From the NCBI GenBank assembly GCA_022813625.1, contig JAKLMB010000022.1, forward strand, positions 1 to 64,000: a DNA stretch of 64,000 nucleotides. The letters run 5' to 3'. Each line of letters begins with the position of its first letter. Positions within the stretch are counted from its first letter, which is position 1. Shown here piece by piece: positions 45,660 to 56,711 of the stretch. A model generated the notes under the pieces. It was not told the origin of the DNA. It did no database searches and was given only the letters and a program-made list of their open reading frames with translations. Source of the stretch: Aaosphaeria pasadenensis (Eukaryota > Ascomycota > Dothideomycetes > Pleosporales). The translations under genes were made by a program, and so were the position numbers.

Positions 45660-46996
45660 CTATCGTGCCTTGAACCTACAATCGTATACGGGTGATCGGT
45701 CGACTAGATCTTGATCGCTGATGTGGCCGCTCTTCTTTTGGTGGTTCCGCAATGCGTCGGACCGTCTGTACAACTTGGGACAATACTTGCAATGATACGC
45801 TTGGCCTTGGAGAGGCGCTGGACATTCCGAAGTCTTCTGGTGCCGCCGAAGATTCCCTTTGGCATGCGGACCTGTCAAGATTTTGCCACAGAAGTCACAC
45901 GATTCACTGGGCGATGGAGGTGTGGCAGCTTCTGGACTAGGCGAGTCTTGAGAGCGTCTGGTTCTGGAATTTCCACGGGGAGATTGAAGTGTTGATGATG
46001 GATGCACCTGGTCCTTTTGCGTTTGGCCACTTTCTGGTAACATGCTTGGAGCAGAAGTCAGTGCAGATTCCTTTCTGTCCGGCCAGCACATTATCGACTT
46101 ACCTCCGATCGCTGAAATATTCATTGTTGCCGTTGCAGCCACCTGCAGTACTGTATTCGTACTGTTCATGATGTGCGTTGCTCTGGTTTGCACTCCCTGA
46201 CGCGAAGGTCGATGGTGAAGTATCAACTGATAAGTCCGGATGAGAAGTCTTCCTATACTGAGAATCAATAACATGAATGACCAGATAAGATCCTGTCCAC
46301 CCACAATCGATTATAAGCCCGATCACTTGGGCCTCTGTCCGCTCGGCTCGTACCTCGCTCGACACGTGGAGACGGAATATGACCGTACTGAAGATCGTTC
46401 GACAACTGTGGATAATTGGTGTTTGAACTGGATAACTATCAACCCAATGGAATTCACAAAGAGAACATGGCCATAGCCTACATCGGAAATCCTTGAGTTT
46501 GGACGAGATCTGGAATGTATTGCCCCTGATGATTGGTGACAAGATGGTTAGGGCTAGGATGTGAATTCATCTGGCTGTACGGCGAGGGCCCTAAGTTCGA
46601 AGTAGTGGGCATTTGAATGTTAAAGTCTTGCAAGCCTTGCGGATAAACACTACTGGTGATAGTGTTGTGAGGTACATGTCCCTGTAGAACAGTGGGAACT
46701 GGGTATCCAAGCTGTTGGCTCGAATTTGGATCAACGGCGCTATTCTGACTTGCCCACAGATCAGAAGAGAATGTGCTCTCCTGTGATCCAGCGAACGAGT
46801 GGATCTGCGAGGCTGATGTCGCTAGGCTTCCTGCCACTCGTGGTATTTGATATTGTGTCATTTCCTGGCTATCCCATAGGTTCTGGAGGTTGGATGCTGC
46901 GTATCCACGCGTCGTCTCCTTTGCTTCGCCTCTGTCTCTCCTGGGGCGGTGCGAAAGGCGATGCGTGGTCTCGTTTGAGGTGGGCGGGGACGCCAT
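45660..46996 (-). CDS. C2H2 zinc-finger protein 1 (putative transcription factor)
   Basis: Three exons, 46996-46482, 46252-46103 and 46044-45660, join in phase to 349 aa. The first 240 residues are Ser/Gln/Asn/Pro-rich and disordered. Near the C-terminus are two fingers. The first, CDFCGKILTGPHAKGNLRRH followed by SEC, is a C-x2-C...H...C variant. The second, CKYCPKLYRRSDALRNHQ plus H, is C-x2-C-x12-H-x5-H. Likely a nuclear DNA-binding regulator, targets unknown. The second intron (58 bp) is good: GTAAGT donor, CACTGAC branch, AAG acceptor. The first (229 bp, donor GTAGGC) is weaker, and a shorter variant could exist. The fingers resemble those of the minus-strand gene at 52090-53061 (shared RR-x-DAL-x-NHQ). 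Confidence 0.75.
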
Positions 46997-47349
46997 CGAT
47001 CACGAGAAATTCTTCGAGTCTGCGACGGGTTGCTGTTAGCTTCGTCTTTTGTCTCACCACACGAAAGGTTTACGCCGCGACTCGAATGCTATGATTGAAA
47101 GAAATAATATCGACGGCATACATGTTGACACGCCGCAGCTTAGGAAACCAACGCGCTATTCCGCCGTGGACGTCACAGCCGCAAGGTAATGCAACGACTA
47201 GTTGTCTTCTGTTGCTCTAGCAGAATTAAATTTGAACCCAAGATCAGTTTCAGTTGGGGAGGCGACAATTAGACTGCGACTCGTAGATGTTTGAAAGGAG
47301 ATCGAACGGGACTTAATCTGGACATAACCTACTAGTAGAGTCCTGAAAA

Positions 47350-47565
47350 ATGCCTAGACTCGGTCTAAACAGAAAATCAGCCCTAGGGACCGGCACTGAA
47401 AGCAGGGAGCTGCGTAGGAAACTAACGGTACTTCACAGACAAACAAAAGTCGATATCAAAAAGCAGGGCACTGAGGAACAACTGGCTAGAGCTCTGAGCA
47501 GACGGGAGGACTATAAGGCTGGGGTCCTGCGGCACGAGATACTCACCATTAACCTGGACGGTTAG
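47350..47565 (+). CDS. Hypothetical small charged ORF (71 aa)
   Basis: True ATG, 71 codons, rich in Arg, Lys and Glu (for example RELRRKLTVLHRQTKVDIKK), with a heptad-like spacing that could form a helix. No family was recognised and no splice partner is evident. It could be chance. Confidence 0.2.
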   Translation: MPRLGLNRKSALGTGTESRELRRKLTVLHRQTKVDIKKQGTEEQLARALSRREDYKAGVLRHEILTINLDG

Positions 47566-48481
47566 AAGCTGTGGATTAAGAATAGTGGACTATTCACCTT
47601 TCCAGCCGACTAAAACGGAAATCGGTCGTGTCTGTGCAAGGGTTGGCGGACAATGTGCGGTCCCAAATGTGTGGAACCAACACTCCCGCCTGCCAAACGA
47701 CGTGCCTTCAGGTGTGAGGACATTTGCAGATCGACAACCATGCCGCTTGGTCTGCAAAGCCGCAGCATGGGCCGACCTGAAGAGAGGGCATGCAGATGCA
47801 GATGCAAAGTTCCATGGGGACTTCGACATTACACACCACCTGCATTTTTTCCATGGCTCATAGGTACCTAGTATCAAAACAAACTATTCGAAACGTAGCC
47901 CAACCGAATTCTTACGTCCTGTCAAAGACGACGATGGTTCTAATGTGGTCTCCAGATTACTCGTAATTACCTTATACTCACGGCAAGCGACCAGCATTCC
48001 AGAGACCAGAGAATCATTTCGCTCCAACGAAGAGCAATGGTACTCGCAACGGAAGTACAAGGATATAGCATTCGGCCAGGAAACAGCTGGAGGAAAATGT
48101 ACATCCAGTGTAATGTATCGCTCAGCCTGATTGACCTCATGCCGGCTTCCTGCAAGTTCCTCCACGATCGACCGCCACTGCTTGGCCTAGGGACCCAAGG
48201 AATCACGGTATGCTACACCCAGAGCATACTCAGTTGGGTGTAACATCGGTAAAGACTCGAACCTAAGCCATACAGCGTGCTAGCTCAACAACCTTCCCTC
48301 CCAATTGTACTCCCCTTCGCTTCGATCCTAGTTCGGACAAGGGACGGATTATCGCAGGGTATCCTGGCGCAGAAAAGTAGGCCGAATCGATCCACGGAGC
48401 GCGATTGCTCACAGAGTCAGATATTGTACTGTTCGCTTTCTGAACTAGGTACCCTGTCTGGCAGATCAACGTATACCTGGG

Positions 48482-48976
48482 TAAGTATTGAGGGTCACCA
48501 GGGCATGGCGGAAAAGTGCATGTTCGCCCATACATCCCCGGGCCGGACACTGAATATACACGGCACAATCCTCGGATGTACTTGCATCAACTGATTCGCC
48601 GTTTCGGCTCGTCCCGGTCTACTGGTCTTCATGCTAATCCACTCCCCCCCTTACACGCAGCCGCCAGCAGTAGTCCGGTACAGTAATTGGTAAGGAATCC
48701 GAGGATACATGCTGGCCTAGATACGGGAATTCCTCGTTGAGAAAGCATTCTGTTGCCTTCTGACCTAACGATGCCTCGAAATCAATGCTGGATGGCGGCG
48801 TGAACGACTCGGCGCCTACGTTGCGCCACGCCCCTGCATTCTGATCAATATCACAGATATCTGCTCCACCAATGCAATGCTCGCTATCCAAGTCTTCTAA
48901 GACAGTGTTATAGAAGAGGATACTAGTCGATGTTAGATCCGTTCTGGCATCCTCTGCTGCGCTTAAGCGTCTCGGA
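48482..48976 (-). pseudogene. Possible exons of an unrecognised or degenerate gene
   Basis: A frame open from an AAAG acceptor-like site (48976) to a GTAAGG donor (48654) encodes about 107 residues with protein-like composition, including DSEHCIGGADICDIDQNAG and ITVPDYCWRLR; acidic residues and Cys are frequent. A phase-0 acceptor at about 48482 (TTACCCAG) would add a short final exon ending at a TGA. No upstream exon with a start codon was found, so this is either the C-terminal part of a degraded gene or an incomplete model. No family assigned. Confidence 0.25.
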
Positions 48977-51900
48977 CTTTAAGATTATGTGCTGTGATAG
49001 TATTGCAGTACTTGTCATCAAAAGTCCATTGGTGGGTTTATCGATAGTTTGGACTTAGCGGCATATATGGGCTCAGTCCGTCTTTGCGGCACAGCACTCC
49101 ATCCGGCAAGACTTACTCTCTGAGCTTGCGCTCCTCCATCGCTGAATGGAGCGGTACCAAACAGCAAAGCAAGCACGAGAACACAGAGTGGCAATGCTCG
49201 ACCATTGGTAGTCTGCTTCGAATGTTGCAGTGGCAGCTAGGCATCTCATAATTCAACCAACACTGGCTCAGCCGTGAACTCGAAACGGCCCTCAGCGCAA
49301 CCCCCTCACCTATTGCAATCCTGAAAGAGCCATGGATGTCATAGCGGGTCGAATTCTTGGTCACTACTCCGTACGGAGTACTCCGTACTGTAATAGCATC
49401 TGCTAGCCGCGATGATGATGACTTTCACAATCCGACCCCTGTAGGGTATGGTATGATACTACGCCGCCAACATGCTGGAGTGACCTGAGAACGCGTACTG
49501 CTTCATGCAGTCTGTGGCACGCACTATAACGATCGGGAGGGATATTGCGGCGCACAATCGAATACGCAGCGGTGCGAAGATGGGTGGATGGGTATCCCAG
49601 AAGTCTTGTTGGACCCTAAACGCTTCGATATTCGAGGCAGAAGGCAGAGAAGTAAGCTAAACCTGTATGGTACTAACGTTTGCCTATGCATGCAAGTTTG
49701 CCTTTTTGCCTTTTTCCTGGCATCTCACCAGCCAGCGTCCATATCATACGCCTCCCACGGACTGACAACATACCTACAGGCTACAGAGCAGTAATTCACG
49801 ACGACTGCAACCCCCTTCCATCCCCCCTCAACGTTAAAGTGGGGCACAGGTCTCGTCGGCTATGATCCCGATTCCAAGCGAAGCAATAGACGCTCAATGA
49901 GCGCTGAGCAGGCTCCAAATATGCTCAAGATCGGATCGTATTCGCATTATTCATCGACCGTGAGTTTGGTGACTTTGCGTCAAGGACTCACTGAGGTTTC
50001 CAACCCTCGAAATGCCGCGGCTCCAACGGGTCGTTTATAGGTATTCTGCGGCTCGTGTGCATGAACAAGCCGCATTCAGGAATGGCGCGTCTACACTCCC
50101 GGCCCCCGTGATTCTCAACGTATGTACGAGTAGGTACCATATTCCCCCGTAGTCATACCAATAAGATTCGTTCCGCAGAAGTCTGAGGGTGGTGAATCGT
50201 TCGTCCACATCATGGCAGTCTACCTTTCTCTAGAGCGCGCCTGACGGAGACTTTCCTTTTGCTTTGACCTTCTCAAAGTAGCACCGGACCACGAGCCAAA
50301 CCTCGCCGCAAAGATCCACTTCTTTTCAGCAGTCATATTGGATGATCATTTCAATCTGGGCCCATATTCCTATCCCGCATGCTCCACACCTTTGACTGTG
50401 CCTCCTGCTACGGAATTGCGGATAATTACCTTACGCTGTGCGACGGCGACTGTCCGGGGGTTCATCGGTACTTCATGTAAAGTTGTTTGTAAACGAAACG
50501 CTCCAACTTCTAACTTCGGATTCCGTTTTGAGTCACAATGCTTATTTAGTGCAGTGCCTCCCGAAATAAAGTGTAACTTCTGCATGTGCCTTCTTGTCAT
50601 TTGCTTGGCACGTTTCCTGCTCATCTGAACCTAATGCGTCGCCATAACTGCGGCGAGTATGTGATCCTGCCGCTGCCGCATTGTGAAGCAATTTTTGGAA
50701 ATGTGAAGGAGCCTTCTTATGGCCATTGGCATGGTCACCTTCGTTGATGACGGTATACAGTACGTTTCTACACGTTGTCCGCCCTCATCTCATTGGAGAG
50801 CGGAGGGGAGACTGCATAGTACTGAGATTTATTGCGGGTATAAGTGATAAAATTACTCGTGTGACAACATACCAGTGTGAAAATTTGTCGGTAGTTGGTT
50901 GGGGTTATGGACATTTCGCAATTGGCATTCGAGCTCCAGGGTATGGATCAAAACAAATTCAAGAAGGCGATGAACAGTAGGTAGTGAGCACACCTCTTTG
51001 ATCGCAGCGCGTGTCACATGAGAAGAATACCTCTTTGATTCCAAAGTATTAGTCAACCCAACCGGCGATCTCTGGAGTAAATGGAAAAGCCATGTCGTTA
51101 AAGCACGAGTATCACAAGACTTTATCGACGTCCAGCTTCTAATTATAAGACACGGAAAGGTTAGTTCACGCGATCTGGATCGAGAAACGGTTGACATCGC
51201 GAGGCGCAAATCGACTGAGTGACTGTAATCATCGGTGAGCACGCGTGGCCTCGATTCGGCAGAGGCATTACGGCCTGACGGCCCGAATTATCTGTAATAT
51301 GTTGTAGCGAGATGTGGTTTGAGGGTGGGGGATGAAATTTGAGCTGTATACGGTTATCGAAGTAGTTTGTACCATAGGATCTTTGAAACCCTTTCCTAGA
51401 AATTTAGAGAAGTATTGTTCAGAACGATAGCCGGCGCCTCTTCGATGATGATCAGAAGCATGGGAAAATCGTATCGTAAAAGGAAACGGGGTTGTTCGTT
51501 CTATGATTGGCGCGTGCCACTCGGTGAAACAGCCATTAACGGGGAAGCAAGAGGTATAAGCGACATCAAGACTCAATGGTAAGTTCTTCGGCAGTACTAT
51601 GCAATGATGCATAGCCTCGCAAACGATGGGTCATTGCGTTTAGGGCTGAACTTTTGTTGACCTCATGTCTTGCAGCAAAACCTAGGCAGGGTAACATAGA
51701 CTGTCACATGGCAATGGTCAAATCTAGCCATTGAGCATGGCGAAGAGGAATATAATTAAGATACAAAGAGATTTGTCTGAGTCATATGGAGGGTTGCGTG
51801 AGCATTTAATTTCTTTAAGAGAAAAGAGACTGCATCTAGCTGGGAGACCGACAGACAAGAAAGGAAATCTGACAATGAGAGTGTCGCTCCCAACATGACA

Positions 51901-52089
51901 TGTGATTAGGATTATGGGGGATTATACTTACCTTTGGTACCGGGACATTTTACCTTTCAACCAAACATCTCCTATCCCAACCACACTATCAAAACTAGGT
52001 ATCTAATATCCAGTCGAAAACAACAAGGAGAAACCCGTTAACTTGTGGATGACTGAACACAATCCTCGATGAATTCCGGAGAGGGGGGT

Positions 52090-53061
52090 TTAGCCTTCCA
52101 AGATCCTCCTCTTTCCAACCGGGCCTCTCTTTTGCATCGGTTCGATGCCCAGTTCGGCATGACTTTCTCTTTGGTGGTTCTTCAATGCATCGCCCCGTCT
52201 GAACTCGTGTTTGCATACCTCACATATAAGCAACATCTCGACCTCGCCATGCTTTTGCTTCACGTGGCGCTGCATGTTGCCGACGGCGTAATGTCCCGAA
52301 CAGGTCGTTGAACATTGGGGAAATGAACAGTGTAATCGAGTCGCCGTCTCCTTACGACCATCCCGCTCGATTGAAAAGTTAGATGGATCCATAGCATATT
52401 GATTATCTGTAGGTCCAAGTGCAGGTGACGAGCTCAAGCCACATCCTCTGGGGAATATGCTCTTTTCGAAGACGGTATTTGCACTCCATAAGCAGTTAGC
52501 GAAGCTCTTTCGTATAGAAGATCATATATACCCTCGAAGGCTCGATGATTTGGGGACTATAACACTGGTACCACTATTCTGGTGGTGTTGTGTATTTCCC
52601 ACGTCTTTCACTGATGGCATACAGGTACTCCCATGGTATGATGGAGAGGGTCTGTACAACTTTCGTGACTCGCCCGAGAAAATACTCTTGCATGCCCTAT
52701 ACTCATTCCCTGCCGACATCTCCTTGAAAGATATACATACACGGTCGTGGTCGTCAATGGCATTGCCGATTGCCTCTGGAATTCGACCAGACGGGGCAAG
52801 AGAGGATTGCACGAAAGTCTTAGCTTGAGACTCGCCATAGTTTGATTGGTCCAATGTATATTGATGATGAACGGCTGGCGGCCACACAGATGGAGAACAT
52901 GCAAGATTGAACAAGTGAGTGTTCATGTTGCCATATGCCCGGAAATCGGCATGCTGGTATCTTGAGAACTTTTCTTGTTGCTGAATATCGGGTCGTCCCT
53001 TCTCCACATCAATTGGAGGATGTGTCATGATATAATTCGTGCCATTCGCGCCGTTGTTCAT
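52090..53061 (-). CDS. C2H2 zinc-finger protein 2 (putative transcription factor)
   Basis: Exons 53061-52532 and 52447-52090 are joined over an 84-bp intron (GTATAT donor, CGCTAAC branch, CCCCAG acceptor) to 295 aa. The first 200 residues are low complexity (Ser, Asn, His, Gln, Tyr). The C-terminal part has two fingers. CSFPQC...H...H has an enlarged C-x4-C-x15-H-x4-H spacing, and CEVCKHEFRRGDALKNHQRESH is C-x2-C-x12-H-x4-H. A basic tail (KRGPVGKRRILEG) may serve as NLS. Layout and the RR-x-DAL-x-NHQ core match the gene at 45660-46996, so the two may be old duplicates. Target genes unknown. The ATG at 53061 is the first true one in frame. Confidence 0.75.
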
Positions 53062-54265
53062 CTTCAACAGTCAGTCCTCTGTATCATACTCGTATTTGCT
53101 CTCACGGCCAAATGCTTGAAGTTGGCAATATTACCTACCTTGAATAGCGGTGTACCGGCCCTTTAGGTGCTCGAAAAGCCACTCCTATGCAAGGTCAACG
53201 TCCCCGAACCATGAGGCACAATAACTCGGAGAGATGACACACCCCAGGGGGTAGGGTTGCAGCAAAATGTATTTGGGGCTTCGTCGAGAAAACTTCCTTT
53301 TTTCTCTTTTTTCAGGGCGAATTGGTGTACTTAAGCGTCATCCGAAGGCTAACAAGCAGCGCCCTTAATGCGAGTGGATTTGGCGCATCCTGTTTCTGCC
53401 AACGACTAGAGATGGCGAGAATGGCCTGCCATTAAAGCATCGCCACTATTGAGACGTGGTTATCTTTCCTGCATGCCGCAAGGGCTCAATCGAACCAAAG
53501 CGAATCAAGTATCGTACATTCGAAGCCTCACCTCTGCTGATGATCTGGCGAAGCCAGTCATATCGTCCTGGGCAACGTGGATGATCTGGATAGATCGTTC
53601 TTGCCGCGCGACACTCCGAATGTTACTCAGAGGGCGGCCTTCATGCCAACGCAGAGACAGGGTTACTGAATCCAAACGAGAGGGGCTCCGTTCTCGCCTC
53701 TTGAGATTGTTAAATTCTAGTACGTCCAGCTTAAGACTCGGGGAAGGACGATGCGTTGTCTGGCGAAGGGTTTCCGGTGAAATTTTGTACCAAGGGTTCG
53801 AAGACAAGCCCACCTGACAGGGACCAACCGCACAGGAAGACCAACGGAGTCAGCAATTGGAGCGCTGCATTGCCCAAGGCCACAGGCATTGTGGCGTGAG
53901 CGGGGTCGTTGTGTTTCGTCAAGAGGTTGATCTGTGGTTGCAATGATAGTATGGGCAAAAGGGCGCGCAGAGAAAGGGCATAGACAAGTACAACATATCA
54001 AATTCACAGTGAACTTCAGTTTGAGCCAGTGTCAGAGCTATTTGAATAACGACGTTGGGCACAACGCAGCAATATTCGAGCCCGAACAGCTCGTGCCAGC
54101 TCGTGCGGACTCACTGGCAAAATAAATCTCTCAAATCATGTTCAAGAACCAGGCGCCACAAACTTCTTCAACTCATGCAATATCTATAGATAGCTTGCCA
54201 CAACGAAGCGCTAGACATGCGGTGTGCCCGTTGGGTAGCCTGGGAAGAAGTGCATGTGGAAGGTT

Positions 54266-54298
54266 GAAAGCTGAGAGCTGAGAGCTGAGAGCTGAAAG
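54266..54298. repeat. Tandem CTGAGAG/CTGAAAG heptamer repeat
   Basis: About four units of CTGAGAG, with CTGAAAG at the ends. Short minisatellite with no visible role. Confidence 0.8.
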
Positions 54299-55939
54299 CA
54301 GACGGCAATAGTAGCAATCTGGAAATCCAACTCCACTTCGCCGGACAAAGAGGTGTTTACCAACAACCACAACCGCGGCCATAGGTTGCGAAATCCATGG
54401 GTGGGTCAGACTACTCGTAGCATTACTTGCTGCTATTAAAACGTGAGGTGTATGGGACAACCAGGCTCGTATTCGATCCTTCAGCCTTGCGGCCCTTGAC
54501 ATTCCGTTTCTGCAAGTAAATCTGGATGCATACATGTCAATACGACATTGGATGATGCGTGTATGTGTGTATGCATTCATGTATGTACATACATCAGTCA
54601 GATGCATAGATAACAGAAGGACAAGGCTTCAATCTGCTTGCGCCATGGCGAACCGAAGGTTAAGATCTACTTGACGCTTCGAATGATTGCGATTATTGTA
54701 AGAACCGGTGACATTTTCTGTGAGAAGATAAGATTGTCTGATGGTTAATGACATCATCGGGAGGGTTACCACAACAGGACGGCCTACAGTCTACACAAGT
54801 ACCTATACGGGGCATCTGTATGTTGCTGATTTATTGAATATTAGCAACGATCCAATTGGTGATACGGAGTATATCGTGTAGAAAACGGTCAACGTGGGTC
54901 TGTTAATTAACTATTGGGATCAACATTTGCAATCGAATGGACTTCTGGCGTGGGCGTTTGCTTGAGACGACCGTCAATTTATGAGTACTCGTGATCATCT
55001 GGCCAACATTGCCGTGCACGCACTAGAATGGGTTTCATTCATGGGAGTCAAGATCAAGATCAGAAGATGAATTGAAATAGGAAATGGGGGTTCCATATGT
55101 TACATCATCATCAAAGGTGATGGTCTTGAACAGTACCTTACTATCGAGAACCTGCCTACTCGTAACTACCTCCTGTGTAGGTAGGTGCTAGTACCTAGGT
55201 ACCTAGGCACCTATGTACGTGTACAAGTATCACAGTAGAACCTACGAGTACGGAGTACCCACCGCGTGCTTAACCACTTACCTACCTCGTACCTACTTGA
55301 CCTCTCCCCCGAGAAAAAAAAAACACCCTTAAAAAAGGTACCTTGAAAGACTGGGCACTACTCATTAGGCACCCACGTACCCATGTACCCAGAAGTATCC
55401 CTCACGTGATAAAGATCAGTTAGCAATGGACCAATGAGAAAGTGAATCGACACTGCCGAGACCTCCCCCCGACCTGAGTCCTCTCCTCTCCTCTCCTGTC
55501 TCCTCCTCACACTCTGACTCTGATTTTGACTCTGACTCCGACCAGTATCACCTCACACTACACACTACACACTACACAGTCGTCAGTAACTACTCCGTCC
55601 GGACCATACCTGTTCCTGTCCTGTTACTACGAGTAACCATAGTCTTGGACCTGTTAATGTCTCTCCCCCTATCCAATTAAATATTCCTTCAAATCACATT
55701 TTACCATCCTTCATATGGAGTGCACACACGTATTTGACCTGTGTTAAGTTAAATATTTGTCCTTCATGCCAAGTACGTGCTTCATCACTTTGCTTTGTAC
55801 GGCTGAATAATGCCAACCAACTTAGGCACAGACATGCCAGGCAACCATTAGGCTGATAATTTACCTCGTAATCGTATCATTCTTGATCACAAACGGAGCT
55901 GTTCACCGGGCAACTCGCTAGGTACCTCCTCGCTTGCTT

Positions 55940-56377
55940 TTATTTCGCCCATCTGCTATCAGACGTCCACGACCTTTCTCCCCTCATCCCCACGCCGCCA
56001 CCTCTCTGGCCCATTGCTGCCCGTGTACCGCAAATATAACACATCCACACTTGGCTCCTCGGTCCATATGATAATCGGTCTCCTATCGCCTCCGTAGCTC
56101 CTGCAAACGCGCGTTGCAGCACACCTTCCTCCAAGCCGCGAAGAAGCTCACCTCTTGCACCCGTCGTCGATTGATACCCAAACCTCCACCTTGATCTGCC
56201 TTGATATACTGTCCAAAGACAATTGAGTGTCGCAGCTGGAGGAATAGAGGCCTGGCGTGAGCGCGGCCTCGGCCAGGCTGGATTGGTATTCGTACATTCA
56301 GCTACGAAGATCGTGAAGAGCCAAGATATAAACAGGGCGTAGTATCTCTTCCCGTCGGCATGAGTGATATGTACCAT
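55940..56377 (-). CDS. Hypothetical 145-aa ORF, divergent from the kinase gene
   Basis: Begins with a true ATG and has a hydrophobic stretch at about 12-28 (YYALFISWLFTIFVAEC) that could be a signal peptide or membrane anchor. The rest is Arg/Gly-rich with no motif. It stands alone in 3.6 kb of non-coding DNA. A real gene is possible, but composition at the C-terminus (GGGVGMRGERSW) looks like translated non-coding DNA. Confidence 0.25.
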   Translation of the reverse strand: MVHITHADGKRYYALFISWLFTIFVAECTNTNPAWPRPRSRQASIPPAATLNCLWTVYQGRSRWRFGYQSTTGARGELLRGLEEGVLQRAFAGATEAIGDRLSYGPRSQVWMCYICGTRAAMGQRGGGVGMRGERSWTSDSRWAK

Positions 56378-56541
56378 TGACTTGGATCACATTGTCACTC
56401 TACAATACTAGAATTTTGTGTTGTCTATTCTGCCCCGCATTTGTTGACCGTACAACAAATTGTTTGTTTGCGGACTACTGGCCGACGCATGAAAATACTC
56501 TCTCACCACGATCGCCGGGGCAACCACAGAGTGTTACCATC

Positions 56542-56592
56542 TTTCGCGAACTATACGTACCATTTTCGCGAACTATACGTACCATTTTCGCG
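56542..56592 (+). promoter_or_regulatory. Tandem 22-bp repeat with three CGCGAAA (SCB/E2F-like) boxes
   Basis: A 22-bp unit beginning TTTCGCGAACTATACG occurs at 56542-56563 and 56564-56585, and a third TTTCGCG starts at 56586. On the minus strand each gives CGCGAAA, which fits the SBF consensus CRCGAAA and overlaps E2F/MBF-type sites. The array lies 120-170 bp upstream of the Rad53-type kinase ATG. Confidence 0.7.
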
Positions 56593-56711
56593 TCTGGCTG
56601 CCTTGAACTGTACCTGTGTATCATACTTAGGCTCTTGGTTTTTCTTTCTTCCTTGCCTCACTTTGCGACCTTGGTACTGACTGCCAGTCAACACCAATAC
56701 TGTCGGCGTTT

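Larger units (their letters stand above)
46997..52089. other. 5.1-kb gene-poor region between the two C2H2 genes
   Basis: No confidently recognised gene. It contains the possible exons at 48976-48482 (described separately) and a charged 71-codon plus-strand ORF at 47350-47565. Alternately oriented TACGGAGTA motifs at 49365-49387 and various unsupported ORFs make up the rest. Composition is close to that of the gene-bearing parts, so it may hold degraded genes rather than repeats. Confidence 0.45.
53062..56711. promoter_or_regulatory. Long region between C2H2 gene 2 and the Rad53 gene
   Basis: 3.65 kb. It includes a GAGAGCT repeat (54266-54298), TACGGAGTA at 54863 and 55249, TACCTAGGTA-type repeats at about 55190-55205, an A-run region near 55313-55335, and a weak minus-strand ORF (55940-56377). 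The last 200 bp carry the cell-cycle-type boxes of the kinase gene. Confidence 0.5.

Noticed and set aside
46869..47060. Alternative first frame (63 codons) for C2H2 gene 1
   Set aside because: It ends at a stop and has no donor that joins in phase to the downstream exons, while the frame from 46996 does.
48240..48300. Minus-strand GGTTCGAGTC resembling a tRNA B-box
   Set aside because: The preceding sequence does not give an A-box or acceptor stem.
50726..51242. ORFs on both strands around 50.7-51.2 kb
   Set aside because: Overlapping frames on opposite strands, no motif, no splice support. Chance is the simplest reading.
41192..53061. Secondary-metabolite cluster around the MDR reductase and zinc-finger genes
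   Set aside because: No PKS, NRPS, terpene synthase, P450 or other backbone gene lies nearby, and neighbours are housekeeping genes.
53731..53889. 52-codon minus-strand ORF with a signal-peptide-like start
   Set aside because: Hydrophobic N-terminus is suggestive, but the ORF is very short, ends without conserved residues, has no splice partner, and overlaps other equally open frames.
54173..54607. 144-codon minus-strand ORF
   Set aside because: Contains the GAGAGCT minisatellite and has no protein-like motif. Composition fits translated non-coding DNA.
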